Notes: a model not told the origin generated them from the letters alone. A DNA stretch of 64,000 bases from Bradyrhizobium sp. CSS354 (GCF_029051725.1 NZ_JAACFU010000001.1:372001-436000); one strand, 5' to 3'. Numbered from the stretch's first letter, positions 19,469 to 29,164 are shown. Program-made: numbers and translations.

Positions 19469-21064
19469 ATGAGTAAACCCGCTGAAAAGCCCGAGGTTGT
19501 GCAGCTTCCGGCCGAGCCGGTGAGCGTGCCGTCGGCGAGCCATCGCCGGGCTGCGGCACAGCGGGTGCGCGAGGCGCGCGACAAGTTAACGTCGACCAGT
19601 GGAACCCGGCCGGCTTTCGACGCCGAGATGCTGCGCCATTACGCTCAGACGCGACTGTCGGCCTCCTATGTCGTAATGCTGCTTGTGGTCGCGACGGGCG
19701 TCCTGTTTGGGCTGTGGATGCAGCCGATCCCGGCCGCGGCCTGGACCGCCGGCATGCTTTGTATCCATGCCGCGATGATCCGCAGCTGCCACCGCTTCCT
19801 GGCCGAGCCCGCCTCGCCCGCGGCAACGCGCACATGGCAGACGCGCTTCGTCGTGCTCGACCTGCTCTATGGCCTTTGCTGGATGGCGATCCTGATCCAT
19901 CCCGTGCTCGACATGATCACGGAATCGCTGATGATGTTCCTGATGCTGCTGGTGATCGCAGTATCGAGCATGCTGGCCGCCAATCTGCCGATCGCCGCCC
20001 TTGCCGCCACCGCGCCGGTCGCGGTCGCGATGGCGCTGAGCTTCGTGATGACCGGCTCGCTGGACAATTACATCCTGGCCGCGCTCGCCGTCGCCGCCGA
20101 AGGCTATTTCGTGCTGTTGGCTCACCGCCTGCATTCTTCGACCTTCGCCACGCTCGAGGCGCGGGCCGAGAAGGACGCGCTGATCGGCGAGCTCGAACAA
20201 GCCAAGGCGATCTCGGACGAAGCGCGCCACCGCGCCGAATCCGCCAATGTCGCGAAGTCGCGCTTTCTGGCGCAGATGAGCCACGAACTGCGGACGCCGC
20301 TGAACGCGATCCTCGGCTTCTCCGAGGTGATGAAGAGCGAGATTTTCGGCGCGCATGCCGTACCGGTCTACAAGGAGTACTCGGCCGACATCCACAATTC
20401 CGGCGTCCACCTGCTCAACCTCATCAACGAAATCCTCGATCTGTCGCGGATCGAGGCCGGCCGTTACGAGCTCAACGAGGAAGCGGTCTCGCTGGTCGGC
20501 ATTGTCGCCGATTGTCATCATCTGATGAAGCTGCGCGCCTCGAGCCGCGGCATCACCATCCACGAGGTGTTCGAGCAGGCGATGCCGCGGCTGTGGGCCG
20601 ACGAGCGCGCGATCCGCCAGGTCGTGCTCAATCTGCTCTCCAACTCGATCAAGTTTACCCCACAAGGCGGCGAGATCTGGCTCAAGGCGGGCTGGACGGC
20701 CTCAGGCGGACAATATCTCTCGGTGAAGGATACCGGCTCCGGAATCCCCGAAGACGAGATCCCGGTCGTGCTGGCCTCGTTCGGCCAAGGCTCCAACTCG
20801 ATCAAGTCGGCCGAACAGGGCGCCGGTCTCGGCCTGCCGATCGCCAAGAATCTGATCGACCTGCATGGCGGTACGTTCACGCTGAAATCGAAGCTGCGCA
20901 TCGGCACCGAAGTGATCGTCACCTTCCCGCCCGAGCGCGTGATGAGCGCGCTGGCGCCGATGTCGGATGATTCTCCGCCGCTCCAACCCGAGAGTTCCGC
21001 GGTAGCGGACGAGAAGCGCCGGCCCCGTCGCAAGCCGATCATGAGCGCAGGTACGGGCTCGTAA
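19469..21064 (+). CDS. membrane histidine kinase, PleC/DivJ-like
   Basis: About 531 residues. Five or six membrane helices at about 65-225 form the sensor. A coiled coil leads to the phospho-acceptor H272 in QMSHELRTPLNAILGFSEVM, as in cell-cycle kinases DivJ, PleC and PdhS, and a HATPase with NLLSNSIKFT, DTGSGIP and GAGLGLPIAKN follows. The C-terminus is a basic, proline-rich tail. ATG 19469 is used; TTG 19409 with AAGGA upstream is an alternative. No response regulator is adjacent, so it is an orphan kinase. A CtrA-type site lies in its leader. Confidence 0.82.
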   Translation: MSKPAEKPEVVQLPAEPVSVPSASHRRAAAQRVREARDKLTSTSGTRPAFDAEMLRHYAQTRLSASYVVMLLVVATGVLFGLWMQPIPAAAWTAGMLCIHAAMIRSCHRFLAEPASPAATRTWQTRFVVLDLLYGLCWMAILIHPVLDMITESLMMFLMLLVIAVSSMLAANLPIAALAATAPVAVAMALSFVMTGSLDNYILAALAVAAEGYFVLLAHRLHSSTFATLEARAEKDALIGELEQAKAISDEARHRAESANVAKSRFLAQMSHELRTPLNAILGFSEVMKSEIFGAHAVPVYKEYSADIHNSGVHLLNLINEILDLSRIEAGRYELNEEAVSLVGIVADCHHLMKLRASSRGITIHEVFEQAMPRLWADERAIRQVVLNLLSNSIKFTPQGGEIWLKAGWTASGGQYLSVKDTGSGIPEDEIPVVLASFGQGSNSIKSAEQGAGLGLPIAKNLIDLHGGTFTLKSKLRIGTEVIVTFPPERVMSALAPMSDDSPPLQPESSAVADEKRRPRRKPIMSAGTGS

Positions 21065-21108
21065 CGAGATGCTTGCAGACATGCCCGACCATCCGCCACT
21101 ATGTCCGA

Positions 21109-21312
21109 ATGAGCAAAGAAACGCCGTGCGTGGCCGTCTGCATGATCGATCCCAAGACCAGGCTGTGCTTCGGCTGCGGACGTACATTGCCGGAGATCGC
21201 GCGCTGGCACGCCATGGAGAGCGCGGAACGGCTCGCGGTCATGGCGCTGTTGCCGGCGCGCATGAATCAGGCTGGACTTGCGCCCATCGCGGGATCGCCG
21301 GAACGCACCTGA
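21109..21312 (+). CDS. DUF1289 small cysteine protein
   Basis: The 67-residue protein has the DUF1289 layout C7-X3-C11 ... C20-X2-C23 in ETPCVAVCMIDPKTRLCFGCGRT, followed by an EIARW helix, probably a zinc or Fe-S site. Function is unknown. The ATG at 21109 is chosen over a TTG at 21073, since the family begins just before the first Cys. It follows the kinase closely on the same strand and precedes the protease gene. Confidence 0.8.
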   Translation: MSKETPCVAVCMIDPKTRLCFGCGRTLPEIARWHAMESAERLAVMALLPARMNQAGLAPIAGSPERT

Positions 21313-21340
21313 CCGGCCTGAGCGCATCGGGAGGTGCGCA

Positions 21341-21895
21341 ATGATCCGGTTCCTGCTCGTTCTCATCATGCTCGCCTGCACGGCCGGTGCCGTCGTCGCC
21401 TACGGCGATTCCGACCAGATCGCGCGCGCGAGCAGCAAGGTCTCGCATATTTTTCGCACGCAGACCGCAGCGCCCGCCCCCGCCGTGCAGATCCAGCGCG
21501 GCCAGGGCGGCGAATTCGCGCTGCGCGCGAAGATCAACGGCGTGGCCGCACCGATGGTCATCGACACCGGCGCGACTTCGGTGGTGCTGACCTGGGAGAC
21601 TGCGAAAGCGATCGGGCTGCCGCTCGAGATGCTCGAATACGACGTCGATCTCGAAACCGCGGGCGGTCGCACCAAGGCGGCCCGCCTCACGATCGACCGC
21701 CTCTCGGTCGGCCACCTCGTCGAGAAATCGGTCCCCGCCCTCGTCGTGCCGCGCGGTCAGATGAAGACCAACCTGCTCGGCATGAGCTTCCTCGATCGCC
21801 TGGAGAGCTGGGGCGTGCGTGCCGACAAGCTGATGCTCACCGGTTATCCGGAGCTCCAGACCAGTCACCGCCGCTCTCGACTCGCGGTCGACTAG
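21341..21895 (+). CDS. retropepsin-like clan AA aspartic protease (TIGR02281 type)
   Basis: The 184-residue protein starts with a membrane helix (1-20), so the active domain is probably periplasmic. The single catalytic motif VIDTGATS (D75) is the retroviral-type aspartic protease signature, and the C-terminal LLGMSFLDRL completes the family pattern. The enzyme would need to dimerise. GGGAGG lies 7 bases before the ATG. It follows DUF1289 by 28 bases. Confidence 0.85.
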   Translation: MIRFLLVLIMLACTAGAVVAYGDSDQIARASSKVSHIFRTQTAAPAPAVQIQRGQGGEFALRAKINGVAAPMVIDTGATSVVLTWETAKAIGLPLEMLEYDVDLETAGGRTKAARLTIDRLSVGHLVEKSVPALVVPRGQMKTNLLGMSFLDRLESWGVRADKLMLTGYPELQTSHRRSRLAVD

Positions 21896-21928
21896 ACTCT
21901 TGCAATCCGGCTCTTCGTGTGACTACGG

Positions 21929-22924
21929 CTAGGCCGCCGCCTCGGCCGGCGCGCGGGCACCGACACGCGCAATCGCATCGCGCAGCACCTCGAGGCCAGC
22001 GCCCGGCTTCACACCCTGCTCGGCAAGATGGCGGCGGAAGGCGCGCGCACCGGGCACGGCGTGGAATGCGCCGACGAAATGCCTCGTCATGGAGTGCAGC
22101 CTCGTGCCGCGCGCGAGCTGCTGCTCGATATAGGGCATCATCGCCTCGAGCGCATCCTGCATCGAGGCATGCGGCGCCGCGTGGCCGAAAATGTCGGTAT
22201 CGACCGAGAGCAGCCGCCACGGCTCCTGATAGGCGGCCCGTCCGAGCATCGCACCGTCAACTTGATCGAGATGTGCTTTGGCCTCGTCGACACCGGGGAT
22301 GCCGCCGTTGATGATGACAGGTACATCGGGCATCGCGCGCTTGAGGCGATAGACGCGATCATAGTCGAGTGGCGGGATGTCGCGATTCTCCTTCGGTGAC
22401 AAACCGCTGAGCCAGGCTTTCCGGGCATGCACGATCAGCGCATCGCAGCCGGAGGCGACGACCGCGCGCGCAAGGTTGTCGAGCGCGACTTCCGGATCCT
22501 GGTCGTCGATGCCGATGCGGCACTTCACGGTGACGGGCACGGCAACCGCACCCTTCATCGCCTCGACGCACCTCGCCACGAGATCAGGCTCTGCCATGAG
22601 GCAAGCGCCGAAACGGCCGTCCTTCACGCGGTCGGAGGGGCAGCCGACATTGAGGTTGATCTCGTCATAACCGAACTCCTCGCCGATCCGCGCCGCCAGC
22701 GCCAGGTCGCGCGGATCCGACCCGCCGAGCTGAAGCGCGACCGGGTGCTCGACCAAGTCGAACCCAAGCAGCCGCCCCCGGTCACCATGAATGATGGCAC
22801 CAGTGGTCAGCATCTCCGTATAGAGCAGCGCCCGCTTCGTCAGGTGACGGTGGAACACCCGGCAATGCCGGTCGGTCCAGTCCATCATAGGGGCCACGGA
22901 AAAGCGATAGCTTTGCGCTTTCAA
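21929..22924 (-). CDS. dusA: tRNA-dihydrouridine synthase A
   Basis: Reduces uridines at positions 20 and 20a in tRNA using FMN and NADPH. The 331-residue product has VAPMMDWTDRHCR at the N-terminus, the catalytic C95 in LNVGCPSDRV, and C-terminal helical RNA-binding segments. The 5' end of dusA is a known attachment site for integrative elements, and a degraded integrase lies just beyond it here. It is convergent with the aspartic protease gene. Confidence 0.95.
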   Translation of the reverse strand: MKAQSYRFSVAPMMDWTDRHCRVFHRHLTKRALLYTEMLTTGAIIHGDRGRLLGFDLVEHPVALQLGGSDPRDLALAARIGEEFGYDEINLNVGCPSDRVKDGRFGACLMAEPDLVARCVEAMKGAVAVPVTVKCRIGIDDQDPEVALDNLARAVVASGCDALIVHARKAWLSGLSPKENRDIPPLDYDRVYRLKRAMPDVPVIINGGIPGVDEAKAHLDQVDGAMLGRAAYQEPWRLLSVDTDIFGHAAPHASMQDALEAMMPYIEQQLARGTRLHSMTRHFVGAFHAVPGARAFRRHLAEQGVKPGAGLEVLRDAIARVGARAPAEAAA

Positions 22925-23019
22925 TGATTTACCTTATCGTGTCAATAGGATGAAACACGAACCCGTGCACTCCAATCTAGCCGAAATTGCACACGTTTGT
23001 ACCCGTCTCGACCTCTCGG

Positions 23020-23171
23020 TGCACGTCGCGTCCACGAATTAGGAACTGGCGCGTCCAGGTCCGTCGCAGAGCCGCTATGTGTCAGAGACCTTCCGCCGTC
23101 GCAAGGACGGTGAAGATTGGCCGCTCGACATGGAGCGCAACATCGACCGCCGCAAAGCCCTCGATCGGCGA
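23020..23171 (+). pseudogene. remnant of a site-specific (tyrosine) integrase, N-terminal end
   Basis: Two frames together read NWRVQVRR (23044-23067), then SRYVSETFRRRKDGEDW and DMERNIDRR in the next frame. This is the N-terminal arm-binding pattern of phage-type integrases of the dusA-island class. The frame break near 23068 fits loss of one base; further shifts follow and no catalytic domain is present. The remnant lies about 120 bases from the dusA start. Identification is by pattern memory, not a search. Confidence 0.6.
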
Positions 23172-23261
23172 GTTCGCCAAAGGGTCCAAGCCGTTCCGTT
23201 CGCTGCCGGCAGCCTACTGTATTCGATCGTCAAGCCGTCATTGAGCATGCTGCTCGCAGCA

Positions 23262-24683
23262 CTAATTTTTCGCTCGCGCTCGGCGCAAAAGTTCCCAAGC
23301 CTCAACGAGGTCCTTTGATCCGAAGCCCTCGCTGAACTCTTCATAGATCGGGCTGAGCAACTGGGCAGCCTTGCGCCTGCGACCAAGTGCGATCCAGTGC
23401 CTCGCAAGATCGGTGCCGATACGCAACTGGAACGTCAGTGCGCCGATGGACCGCGCTTCGGCGAGAGCCTCCTGCAGCCGCTTTTCAGCCAGCGGAGCCT
23501 CACCTGCGCGAAGCAGCACCGATGCATCGATCCGCAGCAACTCCGACCGGCACCAGCGTTCGCCCTGGCGTTCCTGATGCGCGAGAGCCCGGGTAATGGC
23601 TGCGCGCGCTTCGTCGATACGTCCCTGTCTCAGCAGCGCGCGGGCGAGGACCGCGAGATAGCTGCCAATTCGCATGAGAAAGCGGCATTCGATGAGTTCG
23701 TCGATCGCCGCTCGGATGTCCTCCACCGCGCGCGGGTCGCCGCGCAGGTCGCGAAGGCACGCGGAGAAGTAGCGCTCGACCGGGACCCAGCGCGAGATGC
23801 GCTCCCGCTCGAGATTGGCGCGCATCCTTTCCGTGTAGCTTTCAAGGGCTTCCAGATTTCCCGTTTCGAGCGACACCGGTAGCGCAGCAAGGCCGAGCGC
23901 ATTCGACTGGGACACCCATTGGCCACTGCGGCCTGCGGCCTCGACCGCGTCGCTGGCCAGTCTGGACGCGTAGTCCGGCTGTCCCTGCATCCAGGCAACG
24001 AATGGCAGATTGAAGCGGACCGTGATGTAGCGATAGACCTCGTTCGCGTCCTTGCGCGAACGGCTATCGGCCAGCGAATAGGTCGCAGCGAGGCGATCGA
24101 GAACCGGGCGACTTCGGCTCAACTCGCCGGCGAAGGCTCGGGCCCAGGCAAGTGCCCGATCGGCTTCGGACGTTGCCGTCAGGTCGCGGTCGCGCTCAGC
24201 GAGCTCGGTGGCTTCCTCGAGATAGGTTATGGCACGCGGGACATGTCCGATCTGAAGCAGATAAAATGCAAACCCCACCAGCGCGCGCTGCTGATATTCG
24301 CAATCCCGCGCGCGCCTTGCAAATTCGATGGCATCGAGCCAGGCAACTTCGTTCTCGTTCGACAATTTACGGGCGTAGAACAGGCTCCATCCGAGCGCAC
24401 AGGCAAGTTTTGCCCGCAGCAGATCATCGCATTCGACGGTCCTGGCCAGAGCAAGCGCCGTTTCCAGCCGCGCTTGAGCCTCCGACAGGATCGAGGTCTC
24501 CGACCACAAAGTGATCCCGGCGACCGTCAGTCTGATTCCGAGGATAGGATCACCATGCTTGCCAAATGCCCACGATAGCGCAGCCCTCAGATCGGCGATG
24601 CGGCCGAGATAGCGATTCGTCCAATCAGCCGGCTCGCGCCAGTTCCATTCATCTTCAGACTGTTCGAACAGCGCCAGGACGCG
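23262..24683 (-). pseudogene. C-terminal TPR half of transcriptional regulator, after in-frame TAG
   Basis: This continues the frame of the upstream regulator after a single TAG at 24684-24686; no base shift is involved. The 473 codons hold a helical repeat region of TPR-like pairs (QRALVGFAFYLLQIGHVPRAITYLEEATEL, for example at half length), as in the effector halves of LuxR/winged-helix-ATPase regulators. The last intact open stretch could start at TTG 24509. Sequence quality looks preserved apart from the stop, pointing to a recent nonsense mutation, or a sequencing error. Confidence 0.65.
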
Positions 24684-26141
24684 CTACGCATGGTGGCGTA
24701 GCGCCTGATGGCAAGCACGATCCCTCTCCCGCCGCTCGGCTGCATATCGCCGCGTGCTGTCGAGCAGTCGGTAGCGCAAGCTCGGCCCGTCGGACTCTGC
24801 GCTCAGAAGGGATTTGGCGACCAAACTGCCGAGCCCGGTCGCGACGTCAACCGGATTCAGCCCGGCGCCCTCAGCGACAAAAGCCGCATCTTCGGATTCG
24901 AACGCATCGTTGAACACGGACAGCAAGGCAAACAGCCTTGCGTCCTTGTGCGAGAGGAGCCTGAAGCTCCAGTCGATCGTCGCCATGAGGGTTTCATGAC
25001 GCGGAGGCGTGACTTCGGCGCCTGCTGCACGAAAACCCAGGTTCCCGTCCATCGCCGCCACCAATTCGAGAGGAGCGAATGTGCCGATCTGGGCCGCCGC
25101 CAGCTCGATAGCCAGAGGAAGGCCATCGAGCGCATGGCATATCGAAACAATGGCCGGGCAATCCTCGTCCTTAAACTGGTAGTCCGACCATTCGGCCGCA
25201 CGGCAAACGAACAATTGCACCGCCGGGAATTTCAGCGCCTGCACAGCTGTTGTGGTCTCGCCCACTCTGGGCGCGGCAAGCGAGCCAAGCCGCACGACAT
25301 GCTCGGTCGCGGTACCAAGCGCCTCCCGGCTCGTCGCGAGCAGAACCGACGGCGACGTGTCGTCCGCGAAGCTCCCGGCGAAGATGGTCGCCGCAGGCAG
25401 CACGTGCTCACAGTTGTCGAGGATGATCAGCATCTGGCGCGACCTAAGATACTCCAGCACGACGGCCAGGCTGTTGTCCGAGTTGCCCCGGATCCCAAGC
25501 GCCGTCACCAGCGCGGGGCCGAAAAGCATCGGATCGGAGATTGTGGTGAGATCGACGAGGCACGTGCCATCGCGGCATTGGGGGGCGAAGACTTGCGCCA
25601 CGGCGACGGCAAGCGTCGTCTTGCCGACGCCACCGGGCCCAACAAGGGTGACATGCCTCTTCCGGGCCAACAGCTCGGCAATCTCCGCCATGTCCGACTC
25701 GCGGCCAACGATGCCACGCAAGGAAGGCGGCCGTGACGGGACGACGGGATCAGCGCGCGCCGGATCGTCGGTGATGTCGGTGGCAATGGCCTGCACATCG
25801 GCGATGAACCTATAGCCTCGACGGGCGACCGTCGCGATATACACAGGCTCGATCTGCGTATCGCCCAGCGAACGCCGCAAGCTCCACATGTTGACCTTGA
25901 GGTTGCTGTCGTGGAGGAACGTGCCCGGCCAAGCCGCCGCCATCAACTCATTCTTGCTGACGAGGTCGCCAGAGCGCTGCACCAGCAGGTGCAGGAGCTC
26001 GAATGCACGCCCTCCCAACTTCACCGGGCGCCCATCCAGAAGCAGCAACTGGCGCCGAGGAATCAGTCGAAATGGGCCGAAAGAGAACGCCGATTCCTGC
26101 GGGCGCCCGCTCCGTTGTCGTGTCTCCGTGACAGCCAGCAT
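24684..26141 (-). CDS. winged-helix/NB-ARC-like transcriptional regulator, N-terminal part
   Basis: The 485 residues have an OmpR-type winged-helix DNA-binding domain (20-115, ending in VARRGYRFIA), then a P-loop ATPase: GPGGVGKTT (K174), LIILDNCEH Walker B, ATSREAL sensor and GLPLAIELAA. This is the layout of the large signal-transduction ATPase regulators (CadC-like head, NB-ARC-like core). The TPR half lies in frame beyond a TAG at 24684, so the product is truncated. It may control the neighbouring VOC, aldo/keto reductase and monooxygenase genes; this is inference from position. Confidence 0.72.
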   Translation of the reverse strand: MLAVTETRQRSGRPQESAFSFGPFRLIPRRQLLLLDGRPVKLGGRAFELLHLLVQRSGDLVSKNELMAAAWPGTFLHDSNLKVNMWSLRRSLGDTQIEPVYIATVARRGYRFIADVQAIATDITDDPARADPVVPSRPPSLRGIVGRESDMAEIAELLARKRHVTLVGPGGVGKTTLAVAVAQVFAPQCRDGTCLVDLTTISDPMLFGPALVTALGIRGNSDNSLAVVLEYLRSRQMLIILDNCEHVLPAATIFAGSFADDTSPSVLLATSREALGTATEHVVRLGSLAAPRVGETTTAVQALKFPAVQLFVCRAAEWSDYQFKDEDCPAIVSICHALDGLPLAIELAAAQIGTFAPLELVAAMDGNLGFRAAGAEVTPPRHETLMATIDWSFRLLSHKDARLFALLSVFNDAFESEDAAFVAEGAGLNPVDVATGLGSLVAKSLLSAESDGPSLRYRLLDSTRRYAAERRERDRACHQALRHHA

Positions 26142-26186
26142 CGATACTTGCCGCTCGATCTAATAGATCAAGCGGAATTATCATGC

Positions 26187-26237
26187 ATTGCGAAGAGGTT
26201 GAATAGCGCGCTTCCGAATTAGCACGATTGCGAAGAG
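26187..26237. repeat. 11-base direct repeat upstream of regulator
   Basis: ATTGCGAAGAG occurs at 26187-26197 and 26227-26237, 40 bases apart (about four helical turns). It sits upstream of the regulator start at 26141, so it could be its operator. Confidence 0.3.
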
Positions 26238-26351
26238 CAATTTGCCGCAGGAACGTCATAGCGCAGATTGCGTATCCAGCGGCCGGTGCACCCGCTCAGA
26301 TAGTGCTTGTTCACATGCGAGCCGCCGATTGAGTGCTCGATCGGAATCCGG

Positions 26352-26777
26352 CTATTTTTCCGGCGTGGCAAGGATTGCCATATGCATGACTTCGACGCCG
26401 CCCTCGGCAAGCTCCGGCAGCTTGGCAAACCATTCCTGGACAGAGGGCATGGCATTATGTGCGTCAAAATCGGCCTTGCTGGCGAAGACCTCGTAGAAGA
26501 TGAAGTGGCCTGGCTTTGTCCGATCTTCCGCGAGAAAATAGACCAGATTCCTGGGATCGCTCCGAACCTTGGCAATGAGCGGCAACGTGGCTGCGCGCAG
26601 CGCATCTTCCTTACCCGGCTTGGCTCGCACCTGCGCCACCACCGAATAGGCGCCTTCCGGAATTTCCTGGTAGCGGATTCGCGGCGCTTCTTCGGCGACC
26701 GCCAAAGACGCGGCTCCGGTGATCGAGACGGCGAACAGCAGGGCGGCAAGCGAGTTACGGACGAGAATTGGCATCAT
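26352..26777 (-). CDS. secreted antibiotic-biosynthesis-monooxygenase-like protein
   Basis: The 141-residue protein has an N-terminal signal (hydrophobic 6-26, cleavage near SLAVAEE) and an ABM ferredoxin-like fold: YSVVAQVRAKPGKEDALRAAT, then FIFYEVFASKADFDAHNAMPSVQEW. Cytoplasmic relatives oxidise quinones without cofactor; a periplasmic location is unusual. It lies between the regulator and the VOC pseudogene on the same strand and appears intact. Confidence 0.75.
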   Translation of the reverse strand: MMPILVRNSLAALLFAVSITGAASLAVAEEAPRIRYQEIPEGAYSVVAQVRAKPGKEDALRAATLPLIAKVRSDPRNLVYFLAEDRTKPGHFIFYEVFASKADFDAHNAMPSVQEWFAKLPELAEGGVEVMHMAILATPEK

Positions 26778-26867
26778 GAGTATCTTGAATTGTCAGTCAC
26801 GAACGCTTCGCAGGGCCAAGCTGGCAACCGGCTGGAGATCGGATGTCCGTCGCCCGTGATCTGTGGA

Positions 26868-27718
26868 TCAGCGTGTGATCGCCTGCTGCCGTTTCGCGAG
26901 GGCTTCGCTGAAACGCTTCTTCACCGGGCCCAGCGCCTTGACGAATTCAAGTTGCTCGCCTTCCGGACCCTTGCAATAGATCAGTTCCCAGCCGTTCGAG
27001 GGCTCCTCGGTGACCCGGTTCGTATTGGCGCTCTGCGGCGCGGCTTTCCTTTCCGCCTCGGTCGTGACCCGGACCGTCCGGTTTGCCCTCACCCGCGTCA
27101 GGCCGCGGCGAGCGGATTCGGCTTCGAGGTCGGTGATGAACTTGTTGAAATCGACATCGTCGCGAACATAGAAGCAGATATGCATCATGCGCGGAAACGC
27201 GGGACTCATGTGCTCCACCGGTTCGGCAAAGCTCTTCGAAGTGCCCATCGGCTGATCGGACTCGCGATACTGCAGCAGCTCAAGCACCATGTTGTCGAAT
27301 TGAATGAAGCGGACATCCAGCCGCTGCGCGCCGCTCCGCAAATCGGGGACCCCGATGGTACGGGGATTGACCCCACGAGCGTTCGCCTCAATCTCCTAGT
27401 CGGCCAGCAGGTGTTATGCACTCCGTCACCTTTGAAATCGCCGTGACGGAAAACTTCGGTACCGCCCAGTACGTCAGTATAGAACTGATAGGCCCGCTCC
27501 ATGTTCTGCACCGTAAGTCCGAAGTGCTGGACACCCTGGAGTCGCGCGCCAAGCGGCGCCTGGTTGCGTTCGACAGCCGACATTGCATCCGTGCCCTGAG
27601 CTGCGGCGACTGCGGCGGGGCGCGTGCTGGCGGCAACACCGGTCACCACGGCAGCACCGACCGCTCGAAGCACGCTACGGCGCCCCGTTCCCGTCGCGTT
27701 GTCCCGGTTGTCCGTCAT
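26868..27718 (-). pseudogene. VOC family protein gene, frameshift plus stop
   Basis: The intact form would begin at ATG 27718 (AAGGAGA upstream) with a twin-arginine-type signal (RRSVLRAVGAAVVTG) and a VOC half GVQHFGLTVQNMERAYQFYTDVLGG. The frame is lost near 27400-27412: one missing base restores LLAD, and a TAG (27396-27398) stands where a Glu is expected. The other frame continues EIEANARGVNPRTIGVPDLR, then RFIQFDNMVLELLQY to the stop at 26868. Two lesions make sequencing error less likely. Confidence 0.7.
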
Positions 27719-27809
27719 GTCCGTCTCCTTGGCCGTTGTTTGATTCACGAGCAGTTCCTGTCGGTCGACGCGCAGCCGAGCCGAAAAGTCGGAGCGCCGA
27801 TTGCGCCGT

Positions 27810-28810
27810 TCAATCGGCGGGAAGCGGCGCGGCGGGATTGACCAGACCTGCCGAACGGAGTTCGTGCCAGAAATCGGCAGGGATGGATTCGAGGAGAGCT
27901 GCGCGATCCTCAGCGATGCGGCTCGGACGGCTCGCGCCCGGAATGACGGCCTGAACCACCGGATTCGCCAGCGCAAACTGCAAGCCCGCTGCTTTCATGC
28001 TGATGCCGTAGCGGTCAGCGATCGCCTTGATCCGCGCCACCTTGCCGAGGATCTCGGGAGCCGCCGGAGCATACTCGAAATTCGGGCCGCCGACGAGTGC
28101 CCCGGAACTGTAGGGACCGCCGACGACGATTGCGAGCTCGTGCTCTGCGACCATCGGCATCACCCTCTGAAGCGCCCGGGCGTGGTCGAGGAGCGTGTAA
28201 CGGCCCGCGAGAAGAAAACCGTCAGGACGCGGGCCTTCCAGCCCAAGCAGCAGTTCGATCGGTTCAACGCGGTTGACGCCGAGCCCCCATCCCTTGATCA
28301 CACCCTCATCGCGGAGCCGGTCAAGCGCCTTGAAGGCGCCCTTGCGAAGACCGACAGCCACTCGTCGCCGTAGAAATCCTGCGCGACGTCATGCACGAAA
28401 ACGATATCGATACGGTCGGTGCCTAGCCGCTTCAGGCTGTCCTCGATCGAGCGCAACGTGGCATCGCGTGAGTAGTCGTTCACAATCTTGTTGGGGCGTC
28501 CATATCTGAAGACGCCGTCCTTCTCGCCGAGGTCGCGGGCACCGACATCCTCGATCTCGTCCTGAATCAGACGACCGATCTTGGTGCTGATCACGTAGTC
28601 CCCGCGCGGCTTGGCCGCCAGGGCAGCGCCCATGCGGATTTCTGCAAGACCTGCGCCGTAAAAGGGGGCAGTGTCGAAATAACGGATGCCATCGTCCCAA
28701 GCCGCGTTCACCGTCGCGAGCGCTTCCTGCTCCGGAATGGCGCGAAACATGTTGCCGAGTGGCGCCGCACCGAAGCCAAGCCTGCTGGACAGAATATCCC
28801 TTAGGGCCAT
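27810..28810 (-). pseudogene. aldo/keto reductase gene, frameshifted
   Basis: The N-terminal half (from ATG 28810) has the aldo/keto reductase catalytic residues: Asp in YFDTAPFYG, Tyr in that segment, Lys in STKIG and His in FVHDV. After DEWL near 28355 the frame shifts by one base; the continuation GAFKALDRLRDEGVIKGWGLGVNR and the C-terminal IPGASRPSRI complete the fold. The family resembles D-threo-aldose/pyridoxal dehydrogenases. It is disabled unless the break is a sequencing error. It is divergent to the AraC gene. Confidence 0.7.
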
Positions 28811-29164
28811 AGCGCATGTCCTTCGTTGTGGCAGGCGAAGCCATCCGTCGAGGGATGATCGCGAGAACGTCGACTGCAGTAATCGCAGTTAGATGAGCCA
28901 TGACTAGATCGCGCGCCCATTGTGGTATTTCCGATTCTTGCGAGATGACGGACGCATCTTGCTCATTCGGCGCGAGATCAGCTTTCGAAACTGGCGGGCG
29001 CATTGCCAAAGCCCCTGCTCTGCTTGCCTTTTACCTCTTTTAACCGCCCCGCCTCTGGACACCCGTGCGGCGGTTTGTGAGAAATCCCTGAGCGGGCAGC
29101 GATCGAGACTGCGACTGTCCGCTGGATGAAATCATCGCTCGCGTAGGGGGCCGGGACGGAGGTC
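28811..29164. other. divergent AKR / AraC intergenic region
   Basis: I found no gene in these 354 bases. It should contain the AraC promoter and any operators for the flanking genes. GGAGG lies just before the AraC start; no clear inverted repeat was seen. Confidence 0.4.

Noticed and set aside
24684..24686. TAG as a pyrrolysine or programmed read-through site
   Set aside because: No pyl genes or stimulatory structure seen; mutation or error is simpler.
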